In this document: positions 18,528 through 25,941 of the stretch, in pieces
How positions within the stretch are numbered: the stretch's first letter is position 1
How the letters are laid out: each line of letters starts with the position of its first letter
DNA from: Streptomyces katrae
GTDB lineage: Bacteria; Actinomycetota; Actinomycetes; Streptomycetales; Streptomycetaceae
DNA length: 64,000 bases
Assembly: GCF_000717655.1 (NCBI RefSeq)
Contig: NZ_JNZY01000017.1
Coordinates: forward strand, 62,001-126,000
Reading direction: 5' to 3'
Program-made: the position numbers and the translations under genes
Notes under the pieces: generated by a model
Seen by the model: the letters and a program-made list of their open reading frames with translations, nothing else
Databases searched by the model: none
Told to the model about the DNA's origin: nothing

Positions 18528-19838
18528 TCAGGGACCGGGCTCCGCACGGCCCTGGCGGGGCAGGTCCAGCGCCACCGCGACCGCCGAGTCGCAGTACTCC
18601 CGTACGGCACTCGTCCGGGCTACCACCCGGCCGCGGTGGATCACGATCCGGCTGTAGGCCAGGGACAGCACGCCCGAGATCCGGTCCCCCCGTACGGCGA
18701 GCAGCTCCGCCGGGAACCCGGCCTCCACCCGGACCTCCGGCAGGCCCATGGCCTCCCGGGCCTCGCCGCTGACCGACGCGTAGGCCTCGGCCGCCCGCAG
18801 CCCGCCCTGGGAGGCCAGCAGGAACGCGGCCTCCAGCGGGTCGCCGCGGCCGACCGGGTTCCCGGCGTCCCGCAGCGCCCCGCTGCCGGCCGCGACCCGG
18901 ACCCCGGCGGCGCGCAGCAGCCGTACGGGCGCGGTGCGCAGGCCGCGCCGTTCCAGGGCCGCGCAGTCGCCCTGCGGCAGGCAGGTCACCCGTACGCCGG
19001 CCGCGGCCAGCTGGTCGGCGGCCCGGTGCGCCACGTCCAGCGGGAGCCGCGAGAGCCCGCCGCAGGGGCCGATCGTCACCCCCGGGCGCAACCCGCCGGC
19101 CATCGCCGCGAGCCGGGCCAGGCGGCCGGGATCGTCACCGTCCGTGTGCAGGTCCACCGGGCAGCCGTGCTCGGCGGCGAGTTCCAGGACGGCCTCGAGG
19201 AAGCCCGTCGGGTCGGGGTCCAGGTCCGGGCAGCCGCCGATGACGGAGGCGCCCATCTTCACGGCGTCCCGCAGCATGGCGAACCCGTCGGCCCCGGCCA
19301 TCCCGGTGAGGAGGCGGGGCACGGCGACGGCGGTCAGGTCGGTGAGCCCGCGCAGCGAGCGGCGGGCCTGGAGCACGGCCTCCATGGGGCCGAGGCCGTG
19401 CACGTCGCCGATGCGGACGTGGGAGCGCACGGCCGTGGCGCCGTGCCCGAGCTGGAGCAGGGCGGCCTCGGTGGCCCGGCGCTGCACCTCGTCGGGTGTG
19501 TACGAGACGGGCCCCTCGCCGTCGGCGGTCAGGGCGGTGTCCCCGTGTGCGTGCGGCTCGGCGGGGGCGGGGAGCAGGAGGTAGCCGCCGAGGTCCACCC
19601 GGGAGAGGGCGGGAGCGGGGAGGCTGCCCGCGGTGCCGACGGCCTGGATCCGGCCGCCGCCGAGCCGGACGTCGACCGCACGGCCGTCCGTGAGGCGGCC
19701 CCCGGTGAGCAGGAGGGTGGTGGACTCGGCGGCGGCCGCGTTCGCGTTGCCCGTCGGGCGCTGCGGCCCGTGACCCCCGCCTTCGCCGCGGCCCTTGCGC
19801 GGGGAGGAGGACGGCTGCTGCGGCTGGCTGTCGGACAT
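18528..19838 (-). CDS. Amidohydrolase-like (cytosine deaminase-type) protein lacking several catalytic residues
   Basis: The 436-residue product aligns by eye to the cytosine deaminase branch of the amidohydrolase superfamily. It keeps PAEPHAHGDTAL (the HxH metal pair), DLHTDGDD, and TPVRLLRAAGVRVAAGSGALRDAGNPVGRGDPLEAA. However, in E. coli cytosine deaminase the key residues His246, Glu217 and Asp313 fall where this protein has GPCGG, TDGD and GSGAL, so the metal Asp, the acid/base Glu and one His appear to be missing. The first ~40 residues are a disordered Gly/Ser/Arg region. It may be a pseudoenzyme or bind a different metal site. Confidence 0.75.
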   Translation of the reverse strand: MSDSQPQQPSSSPRKGRGEGGGHGPQRPTGNANAAAAESTTLLLTGGRLTDGRAVDVRLGGGRIQAVGTAGSLPAPALSRVDLGGYLLLPAPAEPHAHGDTALTADGEGPVSYTPDEVQRRATEAALLQLGHGATAVRSHVRIGDVHGLGPMEAVLQARRSLRGLTDLTAVAVPRLLTGMAGADGFAMLRDAVKMGASVIGGCPDLDPDPTGFLEAVLELAAEHGCPVDLHTDGDDPGRLARLAAMAGGLRPGVTIGPCGGLSRLPLDVAHRAADQLAAAGVRVTCLPQGDCAALERRGLRTAPVRLLRAAGVRVAAGSGALRDAGNPVGRGDPLEAAFLLASQGGLRAAEAYASVSGEAREAMGLPEVRVEAGFPAELLAVRGDRISGVLSLAYSRIVIHRGRVVARTSAVREYCDSAVAVALDLPRQGRAEPGP

Positions 19839-20171
19839 CGCGCTCCTGCGGTGGCTCGGGCGGTTCCTGGGCCGGGTGGCCGCGGCCTGCGGCCCAAGAT
19901 CACGCAGCGTGCTCAGAGCCTAGGGCGAAGGGCTCCCCGCTTCACGGAAGAGCGCAATAGTCGTACCGGTGTGGTGCCCCGTGCCGTGGCGCCCGCCTGC
20001 GCGCCCCTGTCGGCAGCGGGGGCGCGCCGATTCGGGTGCTCCACGTGCCTGCCGGGGGCAGCGGGTTTGTGAGCCCGGCCACAATCTGCCCCGAAAAGGG
20101 CTCCGGAGCCGCTTGGGGGCTGATCGGGAAAGGCGTGGCCGCCCCCTCGGAGGCCAGTCCCCGCAAAGGAT

Positions 20172-20201
20172 TTGGGCGATGGGCAGGCAACCGTGTAATG
20201 T
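20172..20201 (+). promoter_or_regulatory. Candidate sigma-HrdB promoter for the tRNA-Thr/tRNA-Met unit
   Basis: TTGGGC (20172-20177), an 18-base spacer and TAATGT (20196-20201), 12 bases before tRNA-Thr. It lies at the end of the 374-base non-coding stretch 19839-20212, in which I see no other convincing element. Confidence 0.45.
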
Positions 20202-20212
20202 CTTCATCGCTC

Positions 20213-20285
20213 GCCCCAATAGCTCAGTCGGTAGAGCGTCTCCATGGTAAGGAGAAGGTCTGCGGTTCGATTCCGCATTGGGGCT
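20213..20285 (+). tRNA. tRNA-Thr (anticodon GGT)
   Basis: A 73-nt tRNA. The acceptor GCCCCAA (20213-20219) pairs fully with TTGGGGC (20278-20284); the discriminator is T20285. The anticodon stem TCTCC/GGAGA encloses ATGGTAA, so the anticodon GGT is at 20246-20248. It precedes tRNA-Met in what looks like one transcript. No 3' CCA is encoded. Confidence 0.97.
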
Positions 20286-20300
20286 CTGGTGAGAGAGGTT

Positions 20301-20318
20301 CCCCACCCTCGGGTGGGG
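20301..20318 (+). other. Hairpin between tRNA-Thr and tRNA-Met
   Basis: CCCCACC...GGTGGGG, a 7-bp stem with a CTCG loop, directly after tRNA-Thr and before tRNA-Met. It has no T-run and is more likely a tRNA-processing structure than a terminator. Confidence 0.6.
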
Positions 20319-20333
20319 AGCTGATCACATCAA

Positions 20334-20406
20334 AGCGGCGTAGCTCAGTCGGTAGAGCAAGCGGCTCATAATCGCTGTGTCACCGGTTCAAGTCCGGTCG
20401 CCGCTA
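20334..20406 (+). tRNA. tRNA-Met, elongator type (anticodon CAT)
   Basis: A 73-nt tRNA. The acceptor AGCGGCG (20334-20340) pairs with CGCCGCT (20399-20405); the discriminator is A20406. The anticodon stem AGCGG/TCGCT encloses CTCATAA, giving CAT at 20367-20369. The first base pair is A-T and no C1-A72 mismatch is present, so it is an elongator, not an initiator. A terminator hairpin follows before rpmG. Confidence 0.95.
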
Positions 20407-20412
20407 CCCACA

Positions 20413-20454
20413 GTAGCCGATTGCGGGGTCGGTCTCCCGATCGGCTACTCTTTT
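20413..20454 (+). terminator. Terminator or attenuator between tRNA-Met and rpmG
   Basis: GTAGCCGAT (20413-20421) pairs with ATCGGCTAC (20440-20448), with an inner GGGG/CTCCC pairing, followed by TCTTTTAT. It starts 7 bases after the tRNA and ends 40 bases before the rpmG GTG. Confidence 0.7.
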
Positions 20455-20494
20455 ATGCGTTCATCCGTCCCATAGTCCGTCAAGGAGCACTCAC

Positions 20495-20659
20495 GTGGCT
20501 GCCACCGACGTCCGCCCGAAGATCACGCTGGCCTGCGTGGAGTGCAAGGAGCGGAACTACATCACCAAGAAGAACCGGCGTAACAACCCGGACCGTCTTG
20601 AGATGAAGAAGCACTGCCCGCGCTGCAACTCGCACACCGCGCACCGCGAGACCCGCTGA
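20495..20659 (+). CDS. rpmG: 50S ribosomal protein L33 (RpmG), zinc-ribbon form
   Basis: A 54-residue ribosomal protein, of the C+ type with two zinc-binding CxxC pairs (Cys14/17 and Cys41/44). It carries the L33 signature [27 protein letters not shown] 20495 follows the ribosome site CAAGGAG. Many actinobacteria have a second, zinc-free paralogue used when zinc is scarce; that gene is not in this window. Its place between tRNA-Met and the hadA-like gene matches Mycobacterium. Confidence 0.97.
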
Positions 20660-20794
20660 CCCCAGCGAAGTCTCGAATACAGGCACCGTCATGAGGTCGT
20701 CCCCTTCATCGGGGGGCGGCCTCGTGTCGTTTCCGTGACCGCCGGTTCGTGATCGTTTTTCGTGACCGTCTTTTTCAACAGGAGGTAGGGAGCC

Positions 20795-21247
20795 ATGGCG
20801 CTCGACCAGTCCTTCGTGGGGCGTAGCTACCCGCCCACCGATCCGTACGAGGTCGGCCGGGAGAAGATCCGCGAATTCGCGGTTGCGGTGGGTGACGAGA
20901 ATCCCGTCTACACCGACCCCGAAGCGGCCAAGGCGTTCGGCCACCTCGATGTGATCGCTCCGCCGACTTTTGTGTTTGCGATCACGTTCGCGGCCGCCGG
21001 CCAGGTCGTGGAGGACCCGCAGCTGGGTCTGGACTACAGCCGCGTCGTACACGGCGACCAGAAGTTCGCGTACTCGCGCCCCGTGCGTGCAGGGGACCGG
21101 CTCTCGGTGACCTCCACGATCGAGGCCGTGAAGTCGATGGCGGGCAACGACATCATCGACATCCGTGGCGAGGTCCACGACGAGACCGGCGAGCACGTGG
21201 TGACGGCGTGGACGAAGCTCGTCTCCCGCGCCCCCCAGGAGGCCTGA
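20795..21247 (+). CDS. MaoC-like hotdog protein, HadA/HadC-type dehydratase subunit
   Basis: A 150-residue single hotdog-fold protein. The start MALDQSFVGRSYPPTDPYEVGREKIREFA and the central AVGDENPVYTDPEAA..GHLDVIAPPTF match the N-terminal MaoC dehydratase family (FAS1_DH-like, as in mycobacterial HadA and HadC). The (R)-hydratase catalytic motif is incomplete, since Asp34 is not followed by His at +5 (Tyr39 instead), so this is likely the structural half of a heterodimer with the next gene. It follows an AGGAGG ribosome site. A fatty acid elongation step is inferred. Confidence 0.85.
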   Translation: MALDQSFVGRSYPPTDPYEVGREKIREFAVAVGDENPVYTDPEAAKAFGHLDVIAPPTFVFAITFAAAGQVVEDPQLGLDYSRVVHGDQKFAYSRPVRAGDRLSVTSTIEAVKSMAGNDIIDIRGEVHDETGEHVVTAWTKLVSRAPQEA

Positions 21248-21248
21248 G

Positions 21249-21677
21249 ATGACTGCGCAGATCAAGTACGCCGACATCGAGGTCGGCACCGAGCTGCCGG
21301 CGGCGTCCTTCCCCGTGACGCGGGCCACGCTCGTGAAGTACGCGGGTGCTTCGGGCGACTTCAATCCGATCCACTGGAACGAGAAGTTCGCCAAGGAGGT
21401 CGGACTGCCGGACGTGATCGCGCACGGCATGTTCACGATGGCCGAGGCGATCCGCGTGGTCACCGACTGGGTCGGTGACCCGGGAGCGGTCGTGGAGTAC
21501 GGCGTGCGGTTCACGAAGCCGGTGGTGGTCCCGAACGACGACGCGGGTGCGGTGATCGAGGTCACGGCCAAGGTTGCGGCGAAGCTGGAGGACAACCGCG
21601 TGCGGGTCGACCTGACGGCGATGAGCGCCGGCCAGAAGGTCCTCGGCATGTCCAGGGCCCTGGTCGCCCTGGCCTGA
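21249..21677 (+). CDS. MaoC-like (R)-hydratase, HadB-type dehydratase subunit
   Basis: A 142-residue hotdog protein with the complete hydratase 2 motif: Asp37 and His42 in GASGDFNPIHWNEKFAKEVGLPDVIAHGMFTMA. It is the probable catalytic partner of the preceding protein, which lacks that His. The genes are separated by one base. Mycobacterium tuberculosis has rpmG2-hadA-hadB-hadC-trpT-secE in this order; here hadC is missing and other genes separate hadB from tRNA-Trp. A 3-hydroxyacyl dehydration function is known for the family; the lipid made here is unknown. Confidence 0.88.
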   Translation: MTAQIKYADIEVGTELPAASFPVTRATLVKYAGASGDFNPIHWNEKFAKEVGLPDVIAHGMFTMAEAIRVVTDWVGDPGAVVEYGVRFTKPVVVPNDDAGAVIEVTAKVAAKLEDNRVRVDLTAMSAGQKVLGMSRALVALA

Positions 21678-21742
21678 CCCATCCTCGGCGCGCCCACGTG
21701 CCGGCCGGGCCCCGCTCCCGGAGCGGGGCCCGACTTAAGGGC

Positions 21743-21771
21743 TTGCCAAGTTAGTGATTGAGCACTAACTT
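21743..21771 (+). promoter_or_regulatory. Promoter with embedded TetR operator, divergent-free, before the tetR gene
   Basis: TTGCCA (21743-21748), 17 bases, and TAACTT (21766-21771) form a sigma-HrdB-like promoter. Within it is a perfect 9-bp inverted repeat: AAGTTAGTG (21748-21756), N6, CACTAACTT (21763-21771). Predicted transcription begins at about 21778, almost at the ATG, so the mRNA may be leaderless. Repressor binding would cover the promoter. Confidence 0.7.
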
Positions 21772-21778
21772 CGAATGC

Positions 21779-22354
21779 ATGGCAAGGATGAGTGCGGACG
21801 AGCGGCGCGAGAGCGTCATCCGGGCGGCGGTGCACGAGTTCGCCCGGGGCGGCTACTACGGGACCTCCACGGAGGCGATCGCCAAGCGCGTCGGCGTCTC
21901 GCAGCCGTACCTGTTCCGGCTCTTCCCCAACAAGCCGGCCATCTTCCTCGCCGCCGCCGAGCGCTGCCTGCGCGAGAGCCGTGAGGTGTTCGCAGCCGCC
22001 GCCGAAGGACTCGAGGGCGAGGAGGCCGCGCACGCCATGGCCGACGCGTACGTCCGGCTCATCACCGAGGACCCGGACAAGCTCCAGATGCAGCTCCAGA
22101 TGTACGTCACCGTCGCCGCTGCCGAGGCTGCCGGCGACCACCAGCTCGGTGAGCTCGTCCGCAAGGGCTGGATGGACCTCTGGGACACCGTCCGCGTGCC
22201 CCTCGGTGGCGATGTGAAGGAGACCACGACCTTCATGGCCTACGGAATGCTGATCAACACCCTGGCCGCCATGGGTTTCCCGCCCGGTCACCGGGTCTGG
22301 GAGGGCTTCTACCCCTCCGGCAGCCTCAAGGGCCCGGAGGGGCCGGGGGAGTGA
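21779..22354 (+). CDS. TetR/AcrR family transcriptional regulator
   Basis: The product starts MARMSADERRESVIRAAVHEFARGGYYG and has a TetR helix-turn-helix in TEAIAKRVGVSQPYLFRLFPNKPAIFLAAAERC (residues ~30-62), then a ligand-binding helical domain. Two starts compete, ATG 21779 and ATG 21788; the TTG at 21758 is unlikely because it sits inside the operator. The operator occurs before this gene and, in a weaker form, before the adjacent MFS transporter gene, so it is likely a repressor of itself and of the transporter. Its ligand is unknown. Confidence 0.88.
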   Translation: MARMSADERRESVIRAAVHEFARGGYYGTSTEAIAKRVGVSQPYLFRLFPNKPAIFLAAAERCLRESREVFAAAAEGLEGEEAAHAMADAYVRLITEDPDKLQMQLQMYVTVAAAEAAGDHQLGELVRKGWMDLWDTVRVPLGGDVKETTTFMAYGMLINTLAAMGFPPGHRVWEGFYPSGSLKGPEGPGE

Positions 22355-22410
22355 GCCCCCGGCCGGTCCGGTCCGCACGCCCTGTGCGGCGGATTTTCAT
22401 GGGCGCGAAA

Positions 22411-22430
22411 GTTAGTCAGCAATAACTAAC
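22411..22430 (+). promoter_or_regulatory. TetR operator-like palindrome before the MFS gene
   Basis: GTTAGT (22411-22416) and ACTAAC (22425-22430) with 8 bases between. With the next inner base counted this is the GTTAGTn-N6-nACTAAC pattern of the tetR operator (21748-21771), with one mismatch. It lies 30 bases before the MFS start. A clear -35/-10 pair is not visible here. Confidence 0.65.
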
Positions 22431-22459
22431 AGTTCAGTTCTGACCCGCAGGGGGACATC

Positions 22460-23950
22460 GTGAACGGCACGCAAGGCATCCAAGACACCCGAGGAACCCG
22501 CGGCACCCAAGGCACCGCCCTCCGCGGACCCGCCGTCTGGGCCCTCGTCCTCACCTCCGTGGCCGGCTTCATGGCCGCCCTCGACAACCTCGTCGTCACC
22601 ACCGCACTCCCCGCCATCCGCAAGGACCTCGGCGGAGCGCTGGAGGACCTGGAGTGGACGGTGAACGCGTACACGCTCACCTTCGCCGTCCTCCTCATGT
22701 TCGGCGCGGCCCTCGGCGACCGCTTCGGCCGGCGCCGGCTCTTCATGTCCGGCCTCGCGATATTCACCGGCGCCTCCGCCGTCGCGGCCCTCTCGCCCGG
22801 CATCAACGAGCTCATCGCCGCCCGCGCCGTCCAGGGCGTCGGCGCCGCGATCATGATGCCGCTCACGCTCACCCTGCTCACCGCCGCCGTCCCGCCCGCC
22901 CGCCGCGGCATGGCCCTCGGCATCTTCGGCGCCGTCGGTGGCCTCGCCGTCGCCAGCGGCCCGCTCATCGGCGGCACCCTCACCGAGCACATATCCTGGC
23001 AGTGGATCTTCTGGCTGAACATCCCGATCGGCCTGGCCCTGATCCCGCTCGCCCGCCTCAAGCTGACCGAATCCACCGCCCCCAACGCCCGTCTGGACGT
23101 GCCGGGCACCCTCCTCATCAGCGGCGGCCTCTTCGGCATCGTCTACGGCCTCGTCAACGCCAACGCCGACGGCTGGACCAGCACCCCGGTGCTCACCGGC
23201 CTGATCGCCGGCACCGTGCTCGCCGGCGGATTCGTCGTCCACGGCTTCCGCCACGCGAACCCGATGCTGCCGATGCGCCTCTTCCTGGGCCGCGGCTTCC
23301 TCGGGATCAACGCGGCCAGCCTGCTGATGTACCTGGGCATGTTCGGCTCGATCTTCCTGCTCAGCCAGTTCCTCCAGGGCGTCGCCGGCTACACGCCCAC
23401 CCAGGCCGGGCTGCGCATGCTCCCCTGGACCGCCATGCCGATGATCGCCGCCCCGGTCGCGGGCATCCTCTCCGACCGGATCGGCGGCCGCCCCGTCGTC
23501 GCCACCGGGCTCGCCCTGCAAGCCCTCGGCCTCGGCTGGTTCGCGACGATCCTGAGCACCGACGTCTCGTACGCCGCCCAGCTCCCGGCACTGATCCTCA
23601 GCGGCATAGGCATGGGCCTGTTCTTCGCCCCCGCCTCCAACATCCTGATGTCCACGGTGTCCCCCGCCGACCAGGGCAAGGCCTCCGGCGCCAACAACGC
23701 CCTGCGCGAGGTCGGCGGCGCCCTCGGTGTCGCCGTCCTGGCCTCGGTCTTCTCCGCGCAGGGCGGCTACGAATCCCCCCAGGCCTTCACCGACGGGACC
23801 GTGCCCGCGCTGTGGATCGGCGCCGCCGCGGTGGCAGCGGCAGCCGCCTTCGCCCTCCTGGTGCCGGGCAAGGGAGCCCGCAAGGCCGCCGCCCCCGTCA
23901 TCCCCGCCCCTGCCCCCGTCCTCGCCGACCAGGCCCCCGCCGCGCGCTGA
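22460..23950 (+). CDS. MFS transporter, DHA2 family (EmrB/QacA-type, 14 helices)
   Basis: The 496-residue product has about 14 hydrophobic segments and the drug:H+ antiporter-2 motifs: AALDNLVVTTALPAIRKDLG (helix 1, motif D1 region), GDRFGRRRLFMSGL (loop 2-3, motif A), and AVQGVGAAIMMPLTLTLL (helix 4, motif B). It probably exports a hydrophobic or cationic compound and may be controlled by the upstream TetR protein. The substrate is not known. GTG 22460 lies after GCAGGGGGA. Confidence 0.88.
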   Translation: MNGTQGIQDTRGTRGTQGTALRGPAVWALVLTSVAGFMAALDNLVVTTALPAIRKDLGGALEDLEWTVNAYTLTFAVLLMFGAALGDRFGRRRLFMSGLAIFTGASAVAALSPGINELIAARAVQGVGAAIMMPLTLTLLTAAVPPARRGMALGIFGAVGGLAVASGPLIGGTLTEHISWQWIFWLNIPIGLALIPLARLKLTESTAPNARLDVPGTLLISGGLFGIVYGLVNANADGWTSTPVLTGLIAGTVLAGGFVVHGFRHANPMLPMRLFLGRGFLGINAASLLMYLGMFGSIFLLSQFLQGVAGYTPTQAGLRMLPWTAMPMIAAPVAGILSDRIGGRPVVATGLALQALGLGWFATILSTDVSYAAQLPALILSGIGMGLFFAPASNILMSTVSPADQGKASGANNALREVGGALGVAVLASVFSAQGGYESPQAFTDGTVPALWIGAAAVAAAAAFALLVPGKGARKAAAPVIPAPAPVLADQAPAAR

Positions 23951-23986
23951 CCGGCACCGGACCGCAACAGAAAAGGAGCGCACGTC

Positions 23987-24394
23987 GTGCCCGACATCCC
24001 CTGGTCCACGCCCACCCCGCCCGCTCCCGAAGCCGAGGTCTACGTCATGGCCTCCCGCTTCGAGACCGAGACCCTCGCCGGCGCCTTCCGGTTCTTCCTC
24101 AAGTCGCCCGGCATCATCCGCCAGATCCGCTCCGCCCCCGGCGCCCACGGCGTCGCCCTGCGGGCCCGGATCTTCAGCCGGACCTTCCTGACCCTCTCCG
24201 CCTGGGAGGACCGCGACGCGCTCTACCGCTTCGCCCGCAGCGAGCCGCACCGCTCCAGCTCCCGCGCCGCCGCCGCGTTCATGAGGGAGTCGGCCTTCAC
24301 CTTCTGGACCGCTCCGGCCGCCGCGCTCCCGATCACCTGGGCCGAGGCCGAGCGCCGGCTGGCCGAAGACGGCGGACGGGAAACCCGCTCGTGA
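23987..24394 (+). CDS. Small alpha-beta barrel protein, DUF3291/antibiotic monooxygenase-like
   Basis: A 135-residue protein. The region EVYVMASRFETETLAGAFRFFLKSPGIIRQIRSAPGAHGVALRARIFSRTFLTLSAWEDRDALYRFARSEPH resembles the dimeric ferredoxin-like barrel fold of the antibiotic monooxygenase/DUF3291 group. No catalytic residue can be named. GTG 23987 follows an AAAAGGAG ribosome site and the gene sits 36 bases after the MFS gene, so it may be in the same transcript. A role in the transporter system is inference only. Confidence 0.6.
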   Translation: MPDIPWSTPTPPAPEAEVYVMASRFETETLAGAFRFFLKSPGIIRQIRSAPGAHGVALRARIFSRTFLTLSAWEDRDALYRFARSEPHRSSSRAAAAFMRESAFTFWTAPAAALPITWAEAERRLAEDGGRETRS

Positions 24395-24395
24395 C

Positions 24396-24440
24396 GTACG
24401 GTCCGTGGCCCCGCAGGGATGCGAGGGGTACGGACCGTAC
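24396..24440 (+). promoter_or_regulatory. Palindromes and -10 region before murB
   Basis: GTACGGACCGTAC (24428-24440) is a perfect 6+1+6 palindrome. A half-preserved copy, GTACGGTCCGTGG, begins at 24396. Together they also form an 11-bp inverted repeat with a 23-base loop. The -10-like TACTCT overlaps at 24438-24443. The -35 is weak. These may form a regulator site or an RNA hairpin. Confidence 0.5.
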
Positions 24441-24450
24441 TCTTGTCCAC

Positions 24451-25506
24451 GTGCAGGAACTCCACGACGCCCCCCTCGCCCCCCTGACCACCTTCCGCCT
24501 CGGTGGCCCCGCCACCCGTCTGGTCACCGCGACCACCGACGCCGAGGTGGTCGACGCCGTCCGCACCGCGGACGAGAGCGGCACCCCGCTCCTCGTCATC
24601 GGCGGCGGCAGCAACCTGGTCATCGGCGACCGCGGCTTCGAGGGCACCGCCCTGCGCATCGCGACCACCGGCTTCCACCTGGACGGGACGCGGCTGGAGC
24701 TCGCCGCCGGCGAGAACTGGAGCGACGCCGTCGCCCGTACCGTCGAGGCGGGCCTGGCAGGCATCGAGTGCCTCGCCGGAATCCCCGGCTCCGCCGGCGC
24801 CACCCCGATCCAGAACGTCGGGGCGTACGGCCAGGAGGTCTGCGACACCATCACCGAGGTCGTCGCCTACGACCGCACCACCCGCGAGACGGTCACCCTC
24901 ACCGCCGCCGAATGTGCCTTCCGCTACCGCAACAGCACCTTCAAGGACCAGCCCGACCGCTACGTCGTCCTCCGCGTCCGCTTCGCCCTGGAGGACGCGG
25001 GCGGCCTGTCCGCACCGATCAAGTACCCCGAGACCGCCCGCGCCCTCGGCGTCGGGGCCGGCAACCGCGTCCCGGCCGCGCAGGCCCGCGAGACCGTGTT
25101 GCGCCTGCGCGCCGGCAAGGGCATGGTCCTCGACCCCGCCGACCACGACACCTGGTCCGCCGGCTCGTTCTTCCACAACCCGATCCTGAGCGACGAGGCG
25201 TACGCCGCCTTCCTCGCCCGCGTCCAGGACCGGCTCGGTGCCGGGACCACCCCGCCCGCGTACCCCGCCGGCGACGGCCGTACGAAGACCAGCGCGGCCT
25301 GGCTGATCGACAAGGCCGGTTTCACCAAGGGCTACGGCACCGGCCCCGCCCGGATCTCCACCAAGCACACGCTCGCGCTGACCAACCGCGGCGAGGCCAC
25401 CACCGAGGACCTCCTCGCCCTGGCCCGCGAGGTCGTCGCGGGCGTCCACGCGGCCTTCGGCGTCACCCTGGTCAACGAGCCGGTGACGGTCGGCGTCAGC
25501 ATCTGA
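24451..25506 (+). CDS. murB: UDP-N-acetylmuramate dehydrogenase (MurB)
   Basis: MurB reduces UDP-N-acetylglucosamine enolpyruvate to UDP-N-acetylmuramate in peptidoglycan synthesis, using FAD. The 351-residue product has the FAD-binding LVIGGGSNLVIGD and GIPGSAGATPIQNVGAYGQE, the catalytic Ser239 in SAGSFFHNPI, the RYRNSTFKDQ segment, and the C-terminal Glu in NEPVTVGV. The GTG at 24451 is chosen because it begins the family N-terminus (MQELHDAPLAPLTTFRLGG) and lies where transcription from the -10 at 24438-24443 should begin, so it may be leaderless. A GTG at 24391 is a longer alternative. Confidence 0.94.
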   Translation: MQELHDAPLAPLTTFRLGGPATRLVTATTDAEVVDAVRTADESGTPLLVIGGGSNLVIGDRGFEGTALRIATTGFHLDGTRLELAAGENWSDAVARTVEAGLAGIECLAGIPGSAGATPIQNVGAYGQEVCDTITEVVAYDRTTRETVTLTAAECAFRYRNSTFKDQPDRYVVLRVRFALEDAGGLSAPIKYPETARALGVGAGNRVPAAQARETVLRLRAGKGMVLDPADHDTWSAGSFFHNPILSDEAYAAFLARVQDRLGAGTTPPAYPAGDGRTKTSAAWLIDKAGFTKGYGTGPARISTKHTLALTNRGEATTEDLLALAREVVAGVHAAFGVTLVNEPVTVGVSI

Positions 25507-25521
25507 GGAGTCCCGGCCGCC

Positions 25522-25938
25522 ATGCTCTGTCCACGGCACGGGGCCGGTACGGACCCCACCCGCCTGGTGGGACGCACGATCAGCAGGATCGTCGCGTCCT
25601 GGCACGTCTACGAGGGCGAGCGCTCCGAGGCACCGCTCGACGTCTGGCTGATCGACAGCGAGGGCGAGTCCACCAGGATCAGCACCGGGTCCGACGGGTG
25701 CCTCATCGTCGAATCCGCGCCGCCCCACGAGCCGTACGACATGGGGGAGTGGGGCCGGATCGAAGTCGGCGAGGACCTCGGCGACCACCCCTTCCTGCGG
25801 CACCTCGGGGACGAGGTGGCCACCGTGGCCGAGTTCGCGGCGCCGGAGACCGGGCGCACGCAGCTGGAGATCGGTTTCCCCGACGGCGACCGGGTACGGG
25901 CCGACTGCTGGGAGGGCGACCTTCGGCTCACGCGGTGA
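25522..25938 (+). CDS. Hypothetical protein
   Basis: A 138-residue, mostly acidic protein that I cannot assign to a family. It contains VGRTISRIVASWHVYEGERSEAPLDVWLIDSEG and RIEVGEDLGDHPFLRHLGDEV, a beta-rich pattern with two well spaced Trp residues. It follows murB by 15 bases and is probably in the same transcript; its stop is 3 bases from the stop of the convergent adenosine deaminase-like gene. No membrane segment or signal peptide is visible. Confidence 0.7.
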   Translation: MLCPRHGAGTDPTRLVGRTISRIVASWHVYEGERSEAPLDVWLIDSEGESTRISTGSDGCLIVESAPPHEPYDMGEWGRIEVGEDLGDHPFLRHLGDEVATVAEFAAPETGRTQLEIGFPDGDRVRADCWEGDLRLTR

Positions 25939-25941
25939 GGC

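Noticed and set aside
21758..21778. TTG 21758 as the tetR start
   Set aside because: It lies within the palindromic operator and promoter; ATG 21779 or 21788 is far more plausible.
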